This document shows, piece after piece, positions 1 through 8,551 of a stretch of 40,535 nt of DNA. The stretch is from an uncultured Eubacteriales bacterium (GTDB lineage: Bacteria > Bacillota > Clostridia > Oscillospirales > UBA644). Every line of letters begins with the position of its first letter. Position 1 is the first letter of the stretch. The notes under the pieces are model-generated. The model saw only the letters and a program-made list of their open reading frames with translations. It was not told the origin of the DNA and did not search any database. The stretch is from positions 1-40,535 of the forward strand of contig CAUHAO010000016.1 in NCBI GenBank assembly GCA_959604355.1, written 5' to 3'. The position numbers and the translations under genes are program-made.

Positions 1-699
1 GATTATGCCGTCGTTATAGACGCAGACCTCCAGCATCCGCCGAAATATATCAAGCAGATGTATAACGATATAAAAACCGAAGGCTGGGACTGCGTAGCTA
101 TGCGCCGTACCAGCCGCGAAGGTGAGCCGAAAATAAGATCGTTCTTTTCAAGAATGTTTTATAAAGTGATGGATAAGATTTCCGGTACGGAAGTCGTCGA
201 AGGCGCGTGTGACTATCGTTTGATGTGCAGAAGAATGGTGGACGCTGTTCTCTCGATCTCCGAAAGCAACCGCTTTTCCAAGGGAATATTCTCGTGGGTC
301 GGATTCAAAACGAAATGGCTCGAATTTGAAAACGTCGAGAGAGTCGCCGGTACGACAAAATGGTCTTTCAAGAAACTGCTTATGTACTCTTTTGACGGCA
401 TCTCGGCCTTTTCCACCGCTCCCCTCTCCATCGCTTCATTTATGGGAATAATTTTCTGCATTATCGCATTTATATGGATGCTCTTTTATATTGTCAAAAC
501 GATCGCATTGGGCGATCCAGTTCCCGGATTTCCGACGCTCGCCTGTCTTATTTTGTTTATCGGCGGAATACAGCTTCTAATGATCGGAATTCTGGGACAG
601 TATCTTGCAAAAACTTATATGGAAACAAAACACAGGCCGCTTTATATAATCCGTGAAACGGAAAAGGACATTTCAAAAGATGAAAAATTTGATAAATAA
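1..699 (+). CDS. GT2 family glycosyltransferase (GtrB/DPM1-like), 5' end missing
   Basis: The reading frame is open from base 1, so the true start lies upstream of the window. The first visible residues contain DADLQHPP, the metal and nucleotide-sugar binding DxD motif of polyprenyl-phosphate glycosyltransferases of the DPM1/GtrB type. The last third holds two hydrophobic segments (roughly bases 400-500 and 525-600), as in membrane-anchored GtrB proteins that load a sugar onto undecaprenyl phosphate at the inner face of the membrane. The next gene is a GtrA-family membrane protein whose likely start overlaps this gene by 20 bases, the usual GtrB-GtrA pairing for cell-envelope glycosylation. 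The sugar and the final acceptor cannot be read from the sequence. Confidence 0.9.
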   Translation, partial: DYAVVIDADLQHPPKYIKQMYNDIKTEGWDCVAMRRTSREGEPKIRSFFSRMFYKVMDKISGTEVVEGACDYRLMCRRMVDAVLSISESNRFSKGIFSWVGFKTKWLEFENVERVAGTTKWSFKKLLMYSFDGISAFSTAPLSIASFMGIIFCIIAFIWMLFYIVKTIALGDPVPGFPTLACLILFIGGIQLLMIGILGQYLAKTYMETKHRPLYIIRETEKDISKDEKFDK

Positions 700-1189
700 A
701 TTCCTCGGCCTGTTCGACGAAAAACTGATAAAGTTTATCATTGTGGGCGTGATCAATACACTTGTCGGTACGGCGATAATGTTCGGGCTTTATAATCTCA
801 TCCTGCCGAGGCTCGGATGGTTTCCGGAAGGGGTCGATACGGCGCTGAATATTTTCGGGAAAACGATCGTTCTGAGCGACATGAACTACTGGATCGCTTC
901 CGCAGCGAACTACATACTTACAAGCATACTTAGTTTCTTTCTGAATAAATATTTCACCTTCAAAAACAAAGACAGCTCGCCCAAAGTGGTGCTACGTTTC
1001 ATTGTCAATATTGCGGTATGTTATTTTCTCGCTTACGGAATTGCAAAGCCCCTGGCTATATGGCTGCTTTCCGGTGCAAGCGAAAAAGTGCAGTCGAACG
1101 TCGCGATGATTGTAGGAATGTGCTTTTTCACAGGCTTTAATTATCTCGGGCAGCGCCTTTTCGCATTCAAAGAACCTGCTGGAAAATAA
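680..1189 (+). CDS. GtrA family membrane protein
   Basis: Small hydrophobic protein of about 169 residues with four likely transmembrane segments. The opening KFIIVGVINTLVG is typical of GtrA/DPMS3 proteins, and the second helical pair carries the family-like SFFLNKYFTFKN stretch. GtrA proteins are thought to help move the polyprenyl-linked sugar made by the partner glycosyltransferase across the membrane. I chose the ATG at 680 because AAGGA lies 11 bases upstream. A GTG at 653 in the same frame would add nine residues but lacks a comparable ribosome site. The gene overlaps the GT2 gene and is followed directly by a terminator, so it is the last gene of its unit. Confidence 0.85.
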   Translation: MKNLINKFLGLFDEKLIKFIIVGVINTLVGTAIMFGLYNLILPRLGWFPEGVDTALNIFGKTIVLSDMNYWIASAANYILTSILSFFLNKYFTFKNKDSSPKVVLRFIVNIAVCYFLAYGIAKPLAIWLLSGASEKVQSNVAMIVGMCFFTGFNYLGQRLFAFKEPAGK

Positions 1190-1200
1190 TAAACCGCATA

Positions 1201-1232
1201 AAAAAACCAACGGATAAAACCGTTGGTTTTTT
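1201..1232. terminator. bidirectional intrinsic terminator
   Basis: AAAAAACCAACGG and CCGTTGGTTTTTT form a 13-bp perfect stem around a 6-base loop, with A-run and T-run flanks usable in both directions. It sits between the convergent GtrA gene and the hypothetical gene on the other strand. Confidence 0.9.
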
Positions 1233-1238
1233 ACCTGT

Positions 1239-1916
1239 TCAGTATAATTTCGTGTCTTTTATCATATTCGCAAGAGCATTATGAGCTATCTCGAAGCATT
1301 TCGCGCTTTTTTTCTGTATAGCAGCGACAGTATTCGTGTAAAGACGCAACCCGAAATACAACTCGCCTTCCCAATCCTTAAAAGTATCGTTCTGCATAAA
1401 TTCCGAGCCGTTCGCCTGCCATACTCTGTCGTCATACAGCAGCTCGTCCGCAGCCGCGATATCCGTCAGCGATTCAAGGACTCCGTTTCCGTTATCTTCC
1501 GAAAGCAAAAAGTCGATTCCGGCTTTATCCGCAACAAAAAACATATTTGTCCCCGACCACATTATTGTGCGGAAATCAGTTTTGTTTTCATTGACGACTT
1601 TTGCGTCATACTCGTCGCCGATAAAGATGTTTTTCACTTGAAGCGTTATTTTGCCGTCACCGTTTACGTCTTCGACATACGGAGAGATCGACTTTTTTAA
1701 GGCCTCGATTTTCTCGCGGTACACCACAGGGTCCTCGGTTATGTAAAACAGATACATATCCACCGGATCCTTTTTATTCATATCAACGATAACTATCGCC
1801 AGCAGCAAGGCAACCGCCAAAACCGCTATGATTATCCATTTATAATGATACCATATATGTTCGTACCACTGGTCGCGTTTATAGCGCTCCGCCTCGCGCT
1901 CAACATGCTCTGCCAT
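1239..1916 (-). CDS. hypothetical membrane-anchored protein
   Basis: 225 residues. I do not recognise a named family. A charged, Trp/Tyr-rich N-terminus (residues 1-27) is followed by one strong transmembrane helix at about 28-45 and then a soluble domain of about 180 residues. By the positive-inside rule the large domain should be extracytoplasmic. Residues around 83-90 (DVNGDGKI) look like a dockerin or EF-hand-type calcium loop, but only one copy is seen, so this may be coincidence. AAGGTG lies 6 bases before the ATG. Similar short-tail plus one-helix proteins are common in Clostridia and lack known function. Transcription is toward the shared terminator. Confidence 0.7.
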   Translation of the reverse strand: MAEHVEREAERYKRDQWYEHIWYHYKWIIIAVLAVALLLAIVIVDMNKKDPVDMYLFYITEDPVVYREKIEALKKSISPYVEDVNGDGKITLQVKNIFIGDEYDAKVVNENKTDFRTIMWSGTNMFFVADKAGIDFLLSEDNGNGVLESLTDIAAADELLYDDRVWQANGSEFMQNDTFKDWEGELYFGLRLYTNTVAAIQKKSAKCFEIAHNALANMIKDTKLY

Positions 1917-1961
1917 TTTTTACACCTTAATTATCAAAAAATTATAAGTAAAATATAAATA

Positions 1962-2149
1962 TCAATTCTTGTCATATTCCCACAGGTTTCCGGGATTCAT
2001 TTTTGTGGCAACGATAGGGTTGACCCCTTTCTTCCGCCGCTGTCCGCAGCTTGTCCCATTCATATGCCCGATCCATGAGAATATAGGATTGCTCGTCTTG
2101 ACGCTGAATCCGCGCAGGCAAAGCTATCCCATCCGTAGCATTGAAGTCA
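1962..2149 (-). pseudogene. IS5-type transposase remnant
   Basis: Read on the minus strand this stretch encodes the middle of an IS5-like DDE transposase: DDFNATDGIALPARI, then the typical ILMDRAYEWDKLR block containing the second catalytic Asp, then KNESRK. One extra base then shifts the frame. In the next frame the family motif PWEYDK continues for a few codons before TGA at 1962-1964. Both the N-terminal part with the first Asp and the C-terminal part with the Glu are absent. The remnant begins exactly at the stop codon of the upstream glycosyltransferase gene. Base-level translation supports this; no terminal repeats were found. Confidence 0.75.
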
Positions 2150-3262
2150 TCATTCGGTCAGTTTTTCTGCGAGGAGACAGATATCTGCTGCTGCGTTTGG
2201 GTTAATCCATTTTTTCTGGCATGCAATCATTTCTGCACCGGTATCATGGTTTCTCAAAATATCCTGCGCCGTACAAAGCATGTCGTCAGTCAGTTCGCCT
2301 GAAATACTCATGCCGTGACTTCTGAAGTATTCTGCATTGCGGCTTTCGCAGCCCGGGATCAGAAACGTATGTAAAATCGGGACGTGACACACTGTCGCCT
2401 CAGTTGAAGAAAGGCCTCCCGGCTTGGTAACAAACATATTACTGGCCCTCATGAAATCCGCCATCTTGTCTGTATGTCCAACGACTATGAGCCCCGGGGA
2501 CGCTTGTTCGCTCAGCTTGTGAAACAACGCCTGATTGTTTCCGCAGATTACGATAAGTACAATATCCTTTTGAGCGGAAAAATATCTTTGAAGTTTTGCA
2601 ATTGACTTTTCAATTTTACCGCCCCCCATACTGCCGCCGGCCACTAAAATGTATTTTTTATCCGGATCAAGTCCCAAGAGTTGTTTTGCTTGCTCGCGTG
2701 TTTCTTCCGCCGCAAAACGGCTGTCTGTAGGAATGCCCAGCGGATATAGCTTTTCCCGAGGAATCCCCTTACTCTCAAAATCTTCTGTCAGATCTTCAGC
2801 AGGAATGACATATGCGTCACATATTGTTTCCTCTGTAAATGGAGTACACACATAGTCGGTGGCAATAAACATTGTTTTCGGGATATCTATGCCGTGTAGC
2901 TTCATATTGGTCATGATCTCTGCCGGAAACAGATGGGTCATGATAACAATATCCACATGGTTCTCTGCAAAATATTTCCGCATCACGCTCTCCATCGCAT
3001 GATTGACAAAATAGACAGGAGATCGGAACGGAAGGCGTCGGTATAAATCCCCAATTTTATATATCGCGCCAAATGCGTCGGGCGCATGCTGTACTAACGA
3101 TATATATGTTTGATCGACTCCTCTGGAAAGCTTCGTACTTTTTAATGTATATGGATCCAGCATGGTGACATGATGTCCACGTCTTTTCATTTCCTCTAAA
3201 ACGGCTTTACCGGCAGAATCATGACCACCGCCGGTACCGCAAGAAAGTATCAATGCATCCAT
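2150..3262 (-). CDS. MGDG-synthase-like processive glycosyltransferase (GT28)
   Basis: 370 residues in the UgtP/MGD1-like fold. Residues 1-15 (MDALILSCGTGGGHD) are the Gly-rich acceptor-side loop of MGDG synthases. A central MTHLFPAEIM block and the C-terminal VTKPGGLSSTEA donor-binding motif complete the family signature. Such enzymes transfer a hexose to diacylglycerol at the cytoplasmic membrane face. I use the ATG at 3262; a frame extension to 3376 would only overlap the upstream gene and carries no family sequence. The start overlaps the stop of the PlsY-like gene by 13 bases, so the two are translationally linked. Together they suggest acylation of glycerol-3-phosphate followed by glycolipid formation. 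The sugar is unknown. Confidence 0.82.
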   Translation of the reverse strand: MDALILSCGTGGGHDSAGKAVLEEMKRRGHHVTMLDPYTLKSTKLSRGVDQTYISLVQHAPDAFGAIYKIGDLYRRLPFRSPVYFVNHAMESVMRKYFAENHVDIVIMTHLFPAEIMTNMKLHGIDIPKTMFIATDYVCTPFTEETICDAYVIPAEDLTEDFESKGIPREKLYPLGIPTDSRFAAEETREQAKQLLGLDPDKKYILVAGGSMGGGKIEKSIAKLQRYFSAQKDIVLIVICGNNQALFHKLSEQASPGLIVVGHTDKMADFMRASNMFVTKPGGLSSTEATVCHVPILHTFLIPGCESRNAEYFRSHGMSISGELTDDMLCTAQDILRNHDTGAEMIACQKKWINPNAAADICLLAEKLTE

Positions 3263-3864
3263 AGCAATCTCACTTTCATTTTTTCCTTTTCCTCGGTGCT
3301 TACAAACATACGTATACAGACGACTACCGTGATGATTGCAAAACCGATGACTACCGGCATCTGATGGATTCTGCACACCATACTACACATAGAAAAGAGA
3401 TACGCCGCAAGTGTTAGGTGATAATGCGGAGTGATACGCAAGACAATCGAAAAGAAGATAAAAAACACCGCCAGAGTTATCAGCGGCTGCCACATTGGAA
3501 GAAGCCCGGTCAAGCATCCGAATGTTACTGCAATGCCTTTGCCGCCTTTCCATTTGTAGAACACCGGAAACGCATGTCCAACGACCGGTGCAGCCAAAAC
3601 AAGTGCAGTTCCAACCGGTACCGAGTCTTGGGATTGCGAGCATCGCATAAAAAGAAAAATCGGCAAAAATCCCTTTAAGAGATCACAGATTAAAGTCAAA
3701 GTACCGCATAAAAAACCGCCATATTTAAAAGCATTTGAGGTCCCGGGATTTTGATCTTTGCTGTTTTCGATCATATCCTCTTTTCCGAACATTTTTGCAA
3801 AAACTTTGGCATACAAAACGCTGCCTGACAGATACCCCATTAAAACAAAAGCTACGGTTTGCAT
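3250..3864 (-). CDS. plsY: PlsY-type glycerol-3-phosphate acyltransferase, divergent
   Basis: 204 residues, polytopic. The three PlsY signatures are present but altered. Motif 1 reads GYLSGSVLYAKVF, where GSIPFG is usual. Motif 2 reads DQNPGTSNAFKYGG, against GSGNPGATN. Motif 3, GHAFPVFYKWKGGKGIA, is well conserved. PlsY moves an acyl chain from acyl-phosphate to glycerol-3-phosphate, the first step of phospholipid synthesis. The altered motif 1 and the partnership with a glycosyltransferase suggest a specialised paralogue rather than the housekeeping copy (inference). AAGGGG lies about 9 bases before the ATG. The lysS terminator is just upstream, so a promoter should lie in 3865-3935, but I see no convincing one. 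Confidence 0.8.
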   Translation of the reverse strand: MQTVAFVLMGYLSGSVLYAKVFAKMFGKEDMIENSKDQNPGTSNAFKYGGFLCGTLTLICDLLKGFLPIFLFMRCSQSQDSVPVGTALVLAAPVVGHAFPVFYKWKGGKGIAVTFGCLTGLLPMWQPLITLAVFFIFFSIVLRITPHYHLTLAAYLFSMCSMVCRIHQMPVVIGFAIITVVVCIRMFVSTEEKEKMKVRLLWMH

Positions 3865-3932
3865 ATTCTGTTACCCCTTATTTCTATTCCGTTTTCTCTA
3901 TTTAGACAAAAAAGGATAAAAGCGCGGTTTGT

Positions 3933-3968
3933 AAAAAAGCCCTGAAAAATTTATATCTTTCAGGGGCT
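3933..3968 (-). terminator. intrinsic terminator after lysS
   Basis: On the minus strand AGCCCCTGAAA and TTTCAGGGCT pair (10 bp with one bulged base), followed by six T. It ends the long greA-lysS transcription unit. Confidence 0.88.
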
Positions 3969-4000
3969 AAGTCTGCATAAACACAGGGTTTTTCGCCTGC

Positions 4001-5512
4001 TTAATCCGCAATGGACTTCATCGTGGGGAAAAGCAAAACATCTCTTATAGCCGCAGAATCGGTAAGGAGCATGCACATACGGTCGATGCCGTAGCCGATG
4101 CCGCCGGTAGGAGGCATACCGATCTCAAGCGCGTTGAGGAAGTCTTCATCTGTATGGTTTGCTTCTTCGTCGCCCTGAGCGAGCTGCTCTTCCTGAGCCG
4201 CGAAACGGGCTCTCTGGTCGATCGGGTCGTTGAGCTCGGAGTAAGCGTTCGCCATTTCCCATCCGTTCATGAAGAACTCAAAACGCTCGACATAATCGGG
4301 ATTTTCGGGTTTTCTCTTCGTCAGAGGAGATATCTCGACCGGATGATCCATAATAAATGTAGGTTGGATAAGGTGTTCTTCAACATAGGTTTCAAAGAAG
4401 AGATTGAGTATGTCACCCTTCTTATGGCGCTGTTCATACTCGATGTGATGCTTGTCCGCGACAGCACGTGCTTCTTCGAGGTTATGTATCTCGTTAAAGT
4501 CAACACCTGAATACTTTTTGACAGCGTCAACCATCGTTATGCGCTCAAACGGTTTGCCGAGATCCATCTCGATACCGTTATATGTTATCGTGGTGGTGCC
4601 GAGGACTTCCTGAGCGACATAACGATACATATTCTCGGTAAGATCCATCATGCCGTGATAGTCCGTGTACGCCTGATAAAGCTCCATGAGCGTAAATTCG
4701 GGGTTATGGCGTGTGTCAAGCCCTTCATTGCGAAAAACCCGTCCGATCTCATAAACGCGCTCCAGACCTCCGACAATAAGTCTCTTCAAGTAAAGCTCAA
4801 GTGAAATGCGCAGACGAAAATCTTCATCAAGGGCATTAAAATGAGTCTCAAAAGGACGTGCTGAAGCTCCGCCGGCGTTTGCAACGAGCATCGGGGTCTC
4901 TACTTCCATGAACCCAAGAGAATCAAGATATTTACGGATCGTGCTTATTATCTTTGAGCGCTTGATAAATGTATCTTTGCTTTCGGGATTTGTTATAAGG
5001 TCAACATAGCGCTGACGGTAACGGGTGTCGACATTGGTCAGACCGTGGAATTTCTCAGGCAGCGGTTTGAGGCTCTTCGAAAGCAGAGTGACAGAGGTCG
5101 CGTGTATTGACGTCTCACCGGTTTTCGTCTGAAAAACGGTACCTTTGATACCGACAAGATCACCTATATCAAGTTTTTTGAAGGCAGCATATGAATCTTC
5201 GCCAAGGGCATCACGGGAAACATAGGCCTGGAGGAGCCCCTGAAGATCTTGAATGTGGCAGAATGACGCTTTTCCCATAATACGTTTGGACATAAGACGG
5301 CCTGCTACGGATACCTCCTGTCCTTCGAGAGCCGCAAAACCGTCCTTAACTTCGCGGCTATGGTGGGTCACATCATATTTGGTTATCCGGAACGGATCTG
5401 CACCCGCATCCTGCAAAGTCTTGAGTTTTTCGCGGCGAATGCGGACCTGTTCAGTAAATTCTTCCGCAGAGTTCTGAGCATTTTCCTGCGTGGTTATATT
5501 TTCATTATCCAT
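4001..5512 (-). CDS. lysS: lysyl-tRNA synthetase, class II
   Basis: 503 residues, the usual length for bacterial LysRS. It has an N-terminal OB-fold anticodon-binding domain (about 50-160, with VAGRLMSKRIMGKASF) and a class II catalytic core. Motif 2 reads FRNEGLDTRHNPEFT and motif 3 reads GIGYGIDRMCMLL. It charges tRNA-Lys with lysine using ATP. I chose the ATG at 5512 because GGAG lies 6 bases upstream. The in-frame TTG at 5524 starts inside that ribosome site and is unlikely. The gene follows greA closely and ends the operon at an intrinsic terminator. No T-box leader is seen, in keeping with a gene internal to an operon. Confidence 0.97.
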   Translation of the reverse strand: MDNENITTQENAQNSAEEFTEQVRIRREKLKTLQDAGADPFRITKYDVTHHSREVKDGFAALEGQEVSVAGRLMSKRIMGKASFCHIQDLQGLLQAYVSRDALGEDSYAAFKKLDIGDLVGIKGTVFQTKTGETSIHATSVTLLSKSLKPLPEKFHGLTNVDTRYRQRYVDLITNPESKDTFIKRSKIISTIRKYLDSLGFMEVETPMLVANAGGASARPFETHFNALDEDFRLRISLELYLKRLIVGGLERVYEIGRVFRNEGLDTRHNPEFTLMELYQAYTDYHGMMDLTENMYRYVAQEVLGTTTITYNGIEMDLGKPFERITMVDAVKKYSGVDFNEIHNLEEARAVADKHHIEYEQRHKKGDILNLFFETYVEEHLIQPTFIMDHPVEISPLTKRKPENPDYVERFEFFMNGWEMANAYSELNDPIDQRARFAAQEEQLAQGDEEANHTDEDFLNALEIGMPPTGGIGYGIDRMCMLLTDSAAIRDVLLFPTMKSIAD

Positions 5513-5532
5513 ATTTTTCTCCAAGATGTTTT

Positions 5533-6018
5533 TTATTCGGGAAGACGTATGTCAAGTATCTCGTATTCAAATTCTCCGCCGGGAGCGGTGACTGTCACTT
5601 TTGATCCTTTTTTCTTTCCGAGAAGAGCCTTTCCCATCGGGCATTGATCTGATATCTTATTTTCAGACGGATTGGATTCGGTCTTGCCTACCACCATATA
5701 TTCCACAGGCTCGTCCTCCGGAAATTCGCAGTCTTTGAGAAGAACGAGTGATCCTACGGAAACTTGGTTTGTATCTATATCGCTTTCATCGATGACTTCG
5801 ATATGTTTAAGCTGCTCTTCAATATCATTGATACGAGCTTCGGTTATGGCAAGCTCGTTCTGTGCAGCATCATATTCGCTGTTTTCAGAAAGATCTCCGA
5901 AATCTCTTGCTTCTTTAATCTTTTCGGCAATCTCAGCACGTTTGGGACCCTTAAGATAAGCGAGCTCTTCTTTAAGTTTTCTGAATCCTTCACTGGTAAG
6001 TACAATTTGTGCACCCAT
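5533..6018 (-). CDS. greA: transcription elongation factor GreA
   Basis: 161 residues, standard length. The N-terminal coiled coil (about 10-75) carries the acidic tip sequence FGDLSENSEYDAA that reaches into the RNA polymerase secondary channel and stimulates cleavage of backtracked RNA. The C-terminal FKBP-like domain holds the family ending GKKKGSKVTVTAPGG. GAGAGGT precedes the ATG at a normal distance. Sits between the S41 protease gene and lysS; greA-lysS adjacency is common in Firmicutes. Confidence 0.97.
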   Translation of the reverse strand: MGAQIVLTSEGFRKLKEELAYLKGPKRAEIAEKIKEARDFGDLSENSEYDAAQNELAITEARINDIEEQLKHIEVIDESDIDTNQVSVGSLVLLKDCEFPEDEPVEYMVVGKTESNPSENKISDQCPMGKALLGKKKGSKVTVTAPGGEFEYEILDIRLPE

Positions 6019-6063
6019 TTTCGAATACCTCTCACATTGATTCGTTATATGTTAAATAATTGA

Positions 6064-7251
6064 TCACTCTGCTGCAAGTTCCGCAATTACGGAAAGCGCC
6101 TTTTGTAACTGAAGATCCCTTTCCCGGGGAATCTTGTAAAAATCAAGAACCTGTTCATCCGTTGTTTCAACCACATAGTCAGGTTCAAGACCGGTATTAT
6201 TATAATCTGTCCTGCTTTTGGTAAAATATTTGAATGTTGTTATTTTCAGCCCCGTACCGTCGCCGAGATCGAAAGTTGTCTGTCCGATTCCTTTTCCGTA
6301 TGTCTTTTCACCTACGAGCTTAGCGCCCACAAGATCTCTCAGACAGGACGAGAACAATTCACTTGCGCTGGCGGAAGATCCGTTGACAAGCACCGTCATC
6401 GGAAGATCCGTCACAGATTTCAAGTTGGAATTTATAACCTCTTCGGAATCTTTGTATTGGATTATTATTATAGGCTCTCCCTTCGGGGTAAGAAGGTCAA
6501 GCATGGACGTAACCGTTGTGAGCTCCCCTCCGGGATTGTTTCTGACATCGAATACAAACCCTTTTACGCCTTTGCTTAAAAGGTCGTTTATCGCATCTTC
6601 AAACTGGGAAGCCGCCGCATGAGAAAATCCGTGTATACGGACAAATCCGAAGCCATCTATGACCTCATAGTCAACAAGTCTCTGCGTAAACGCGCTGCGC
6701 ACAATGTCGAAAATCAGAGTTTCCCCGTCTCGCTCAGCTTTGAGTGTAACGGTCGTACCTTCTTTGTCAAGCATGCAGTCGACAGCGTCATCATATGTCA
6801 TACCGTCGAAGACATCATCATTTGCGGAAAGAATGATATCCCCTGCTTTTATGCCAGCCTGTTCCGCAGGTGAATTTCCTACTACACGATACACATAAAG
6901 ACCTTTTTCGAGAACATCGGATATTCTGACGACGTTTACGCCTATACCGACAAAATTCCCCGCGGTGGATACCTCAAACTCTTCCATTTCCTCTTTTGAG
7001 AAGTAATAGGAATAATGATCCTCCTCTATTCCGGCAAGATAATATTTCAGTGCTGCGTCTTCAGCGACTTTTTCGTTAAAATCATATATAGAGTATTTGT
7101 CTACATACGACTGTATCAGCGTTATCTTCTGATACATATCGAGATCTCTTTCAAGCTCGATATTTTTCATCAACAGACAGCCCGACAGGGAAACAACAAC
7201 TATTGCAACGATGGCAATAACAGAAATAATTACTTTGTAAGATCTTTTCAT
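6064..7251 (-). CDS. C-terminal processing protease (S41), intact active site
   Basis: 395 residues. An N-terminal hydrophobic segment (6-28) contains SLSGC, which could act as a lipobox or simply as a membrane anchor. A PDZ domain (about 95-185, with FVGIGVNV and AGIKAGDII) is followed by the peptidase domain with DVRNNPGG (235-242). The catalytic dyad is visible as Ser295 in SSASASE and Lys320 in YGKG, 25 residues apart as in CtpA/Prc. These proteases trim exported proteins outside the membrane; in Bacillus, CtpB acts in sporulation signalling. The substrate here is unknown. The gene lies directly downstream of a second S41 gene whose catalytic residues are lost. Confidence 0.93.
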   Translation of the reverse strand: MKRSYKVIISVIAIVAIVVVSLSGCLLMKNIELERDLDMYQKITLIQSYVDKYSIYDFNEKVAEDAALKYYLAGIEEDHYSYYFSKEEMEEFEVSTAGNFVGIGVNVVRISDVLEKGLYVYRVVGNSPAEQAGIKAGDIILSANDDVFDGMTYDDAVDCMLDKEGTTVTLKAERDGETLIFDIVRSAFTQRLVDYEVIDGFGFVRIHGFSHAAASQFEDAINDLLSKGVKGFVFDVRNNPGGELTTVTSMLDLLTPKGEPIIIIQYKDSEEVINSNLKSVTDLPMTVLVNGSSASASELFSSCLRDLVGAKLVGEKTYGKGIGQTTFDLGDGTGLKITTFKYFTKSRTDYNNTGLEPDYVVETTDEQVLDFYKIPRERDLQLQKALSVIAELAAE

Positions 7252-7305
7252 CGTAAACTCTTTTCTGATATTTTCAGAATAAATTATATTGATATACGAG
7301 CCTTT

Positions 7306-8517
7306 TTATGACAATCCCATCAATTCTCTGAGTTTCGCTACTGCCGATTGGAGTTGGTCGTCTTCCTCGTCCGAAAGCGATTCAAATCTGCTCATCTTAT
7401 CTTCATCTAGCGTTATTCTGAAATCGGGAACAATCCCGGAGCCGTTGAATCTTTGACCGGAAGGTGTGACATATTCATACGTAGAAAGTCTTATCGCTGT
7501 GCCGTCTGACAACGGAATATCTCTCTGCCCTACGCCGTTTCCTTTGGACGTTGTTCCGACAACGACTGCGGTCTCGGTGTCTTTGAGAGCTGCGGCAAAT
7601 ACTTCAGCAACGCCGGAGGTCTCTTCGTTCTGTACGAGAACTATCGGCACGGAAATCGCCTTATCATCAGAAAAATACGGGGTCGTTTCCGAACTGCTCT
7701 TTTCACGGACGGAAACAATTATGCCTGCGGGCATGACAACATCGGCGACCTCGACCGCGGATTCAAAACTGCCATAAGCATTGAATCTTATATCGATAAT
7801 ATACCCTTTCGCGCCCAAAGATTCGAGGTCTTTATATGCGACTGTGAAATCGGTAAGTGTTGATGTCGCAAACTCGTTGATATAAATATACCCTATATTG
7901 TTCGACAGTAAGCGGTAGTCAACGGTCTGAGGCACAAACGATTTTCTTATAACGGTGATATTCGTCAGATCCGCCTCACCCGAATGAAGCACTGTGAGCT
8001 CAACAGATGATCCGTCAGAGCCTGAAAGCTTCTGCACGGATCTGCGATATCCTTCCTCTGAAACATTGACGCCGTCGATGGCGAGAATGATGTCTTTCGT
8101 TCTCAATCCTGCATTTTTCGCCGGTGAGCCGTATTTGGCAAAATTGACTTTTATGCCGCCGGTTTCTTTATCGTAGGAGTATACTATTCCGATACCTACG
8201 GAAGAATCGCCGGAAACAGACGACGTTTTATAATTTTTCTCATTCAGATAATACGAATATTCGTCGCCGAGTCCGTTGATATATCCCGCTGATATACCGT
8301 CAAGGACATTATCGTATCCGTTGACGGAATCCAACGGCAACACATAATACTTGGACACGACCTGGTTCAGGACATCCAGTTTCTGATACATCTGCTGGTT
8401 ATGACTCAAATCGTTAACAGTATTGCTTACATAATAATATGTTCCAACACATGAGACAAACGCCGTCGCAACTATCAGAAAAAACAATGTGCCCAATCTG
8501 ACGGTTTTCTTTTTCAT
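7306..8517 (-). CDS. S41-family protein with lost catalytic dyad (pseudoprotease)
   Basis: 403 residues with the same architecture as its neighbour: a membrane-anchoring N-terminal helix (about 7-25), a PDZ domain (about 105-190), then an S41 fold. Aligning the conserved E-[VL]-F and GNGVGQ/GKGIGQ blocks puts Gly302 (in EETSGVAE) at the catalytic Ser position and Asn327 (in SKGNG) at the catalytic Lys position, again 25 residues apart. The NNPGG loop is also changed, to RFNAYG (244-249). It should therefore be inactive as a classical Ser/Lys peptidase unless Ser301 or Lys325 substitutes. A scaffold, inhibitor or substrate-presenting role for the neighbouring active protease is plausible but unproven. 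The start ATG has GGAGG 12 bases upstream and GGGAAG nearer. Confidence 0.9.
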   Translation of the reverse strand: MKKKTVRLGTLFFLIVATAFVSCVGTYYYVSNTVNDLSHNQQMYQKLDVLNQVVSKYYVLPLDSVNGYDNVLDGISAGYINGLGDEYSYYLNEKNYKTSSVSGDSSVGIGIVYSYDKETGGIKVNFAKYGSPAKNAGLRTKDIILAIDGVNVSEEGYRRSVQKLSGSDGSSVELTVLHSGEADLTNITVIRKSFVPQTVDYRLLSNNIGYIYINEFATSTLTDFTVAYKDLESLGAKGYIIDIRFNAYGSFESAVEVADVVMPAGIIVSVREKSSSETTPYFSDDKAISVPIVLVQNEETSGVAEVFAAALKDTETAVVVGTTSKGNGVGQRDIPLSDGTAIRLSTYEYVTPSGQRFNGSGIVPDFRITLDEDKMSRFESLSDEEDDQLQSAVAKLRELMGLS

Positions 8518-8551
8518 ACTTCCCGGGATCCTCCGATCTGAGATGTTTGTT

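Noticed and set aside
3865..3935. Possible promoter TTGTCT-17-TAGAAA for the PlsY-like gene
   Set aside because: The start would fall within the ribosome site, leaving no leader; matches to consensus are poor.
5513..5532. T-box or other leader in front of lysS
   Set aside because: The gap to greA is too short for a riboswitch, and no T-box sequence is present.
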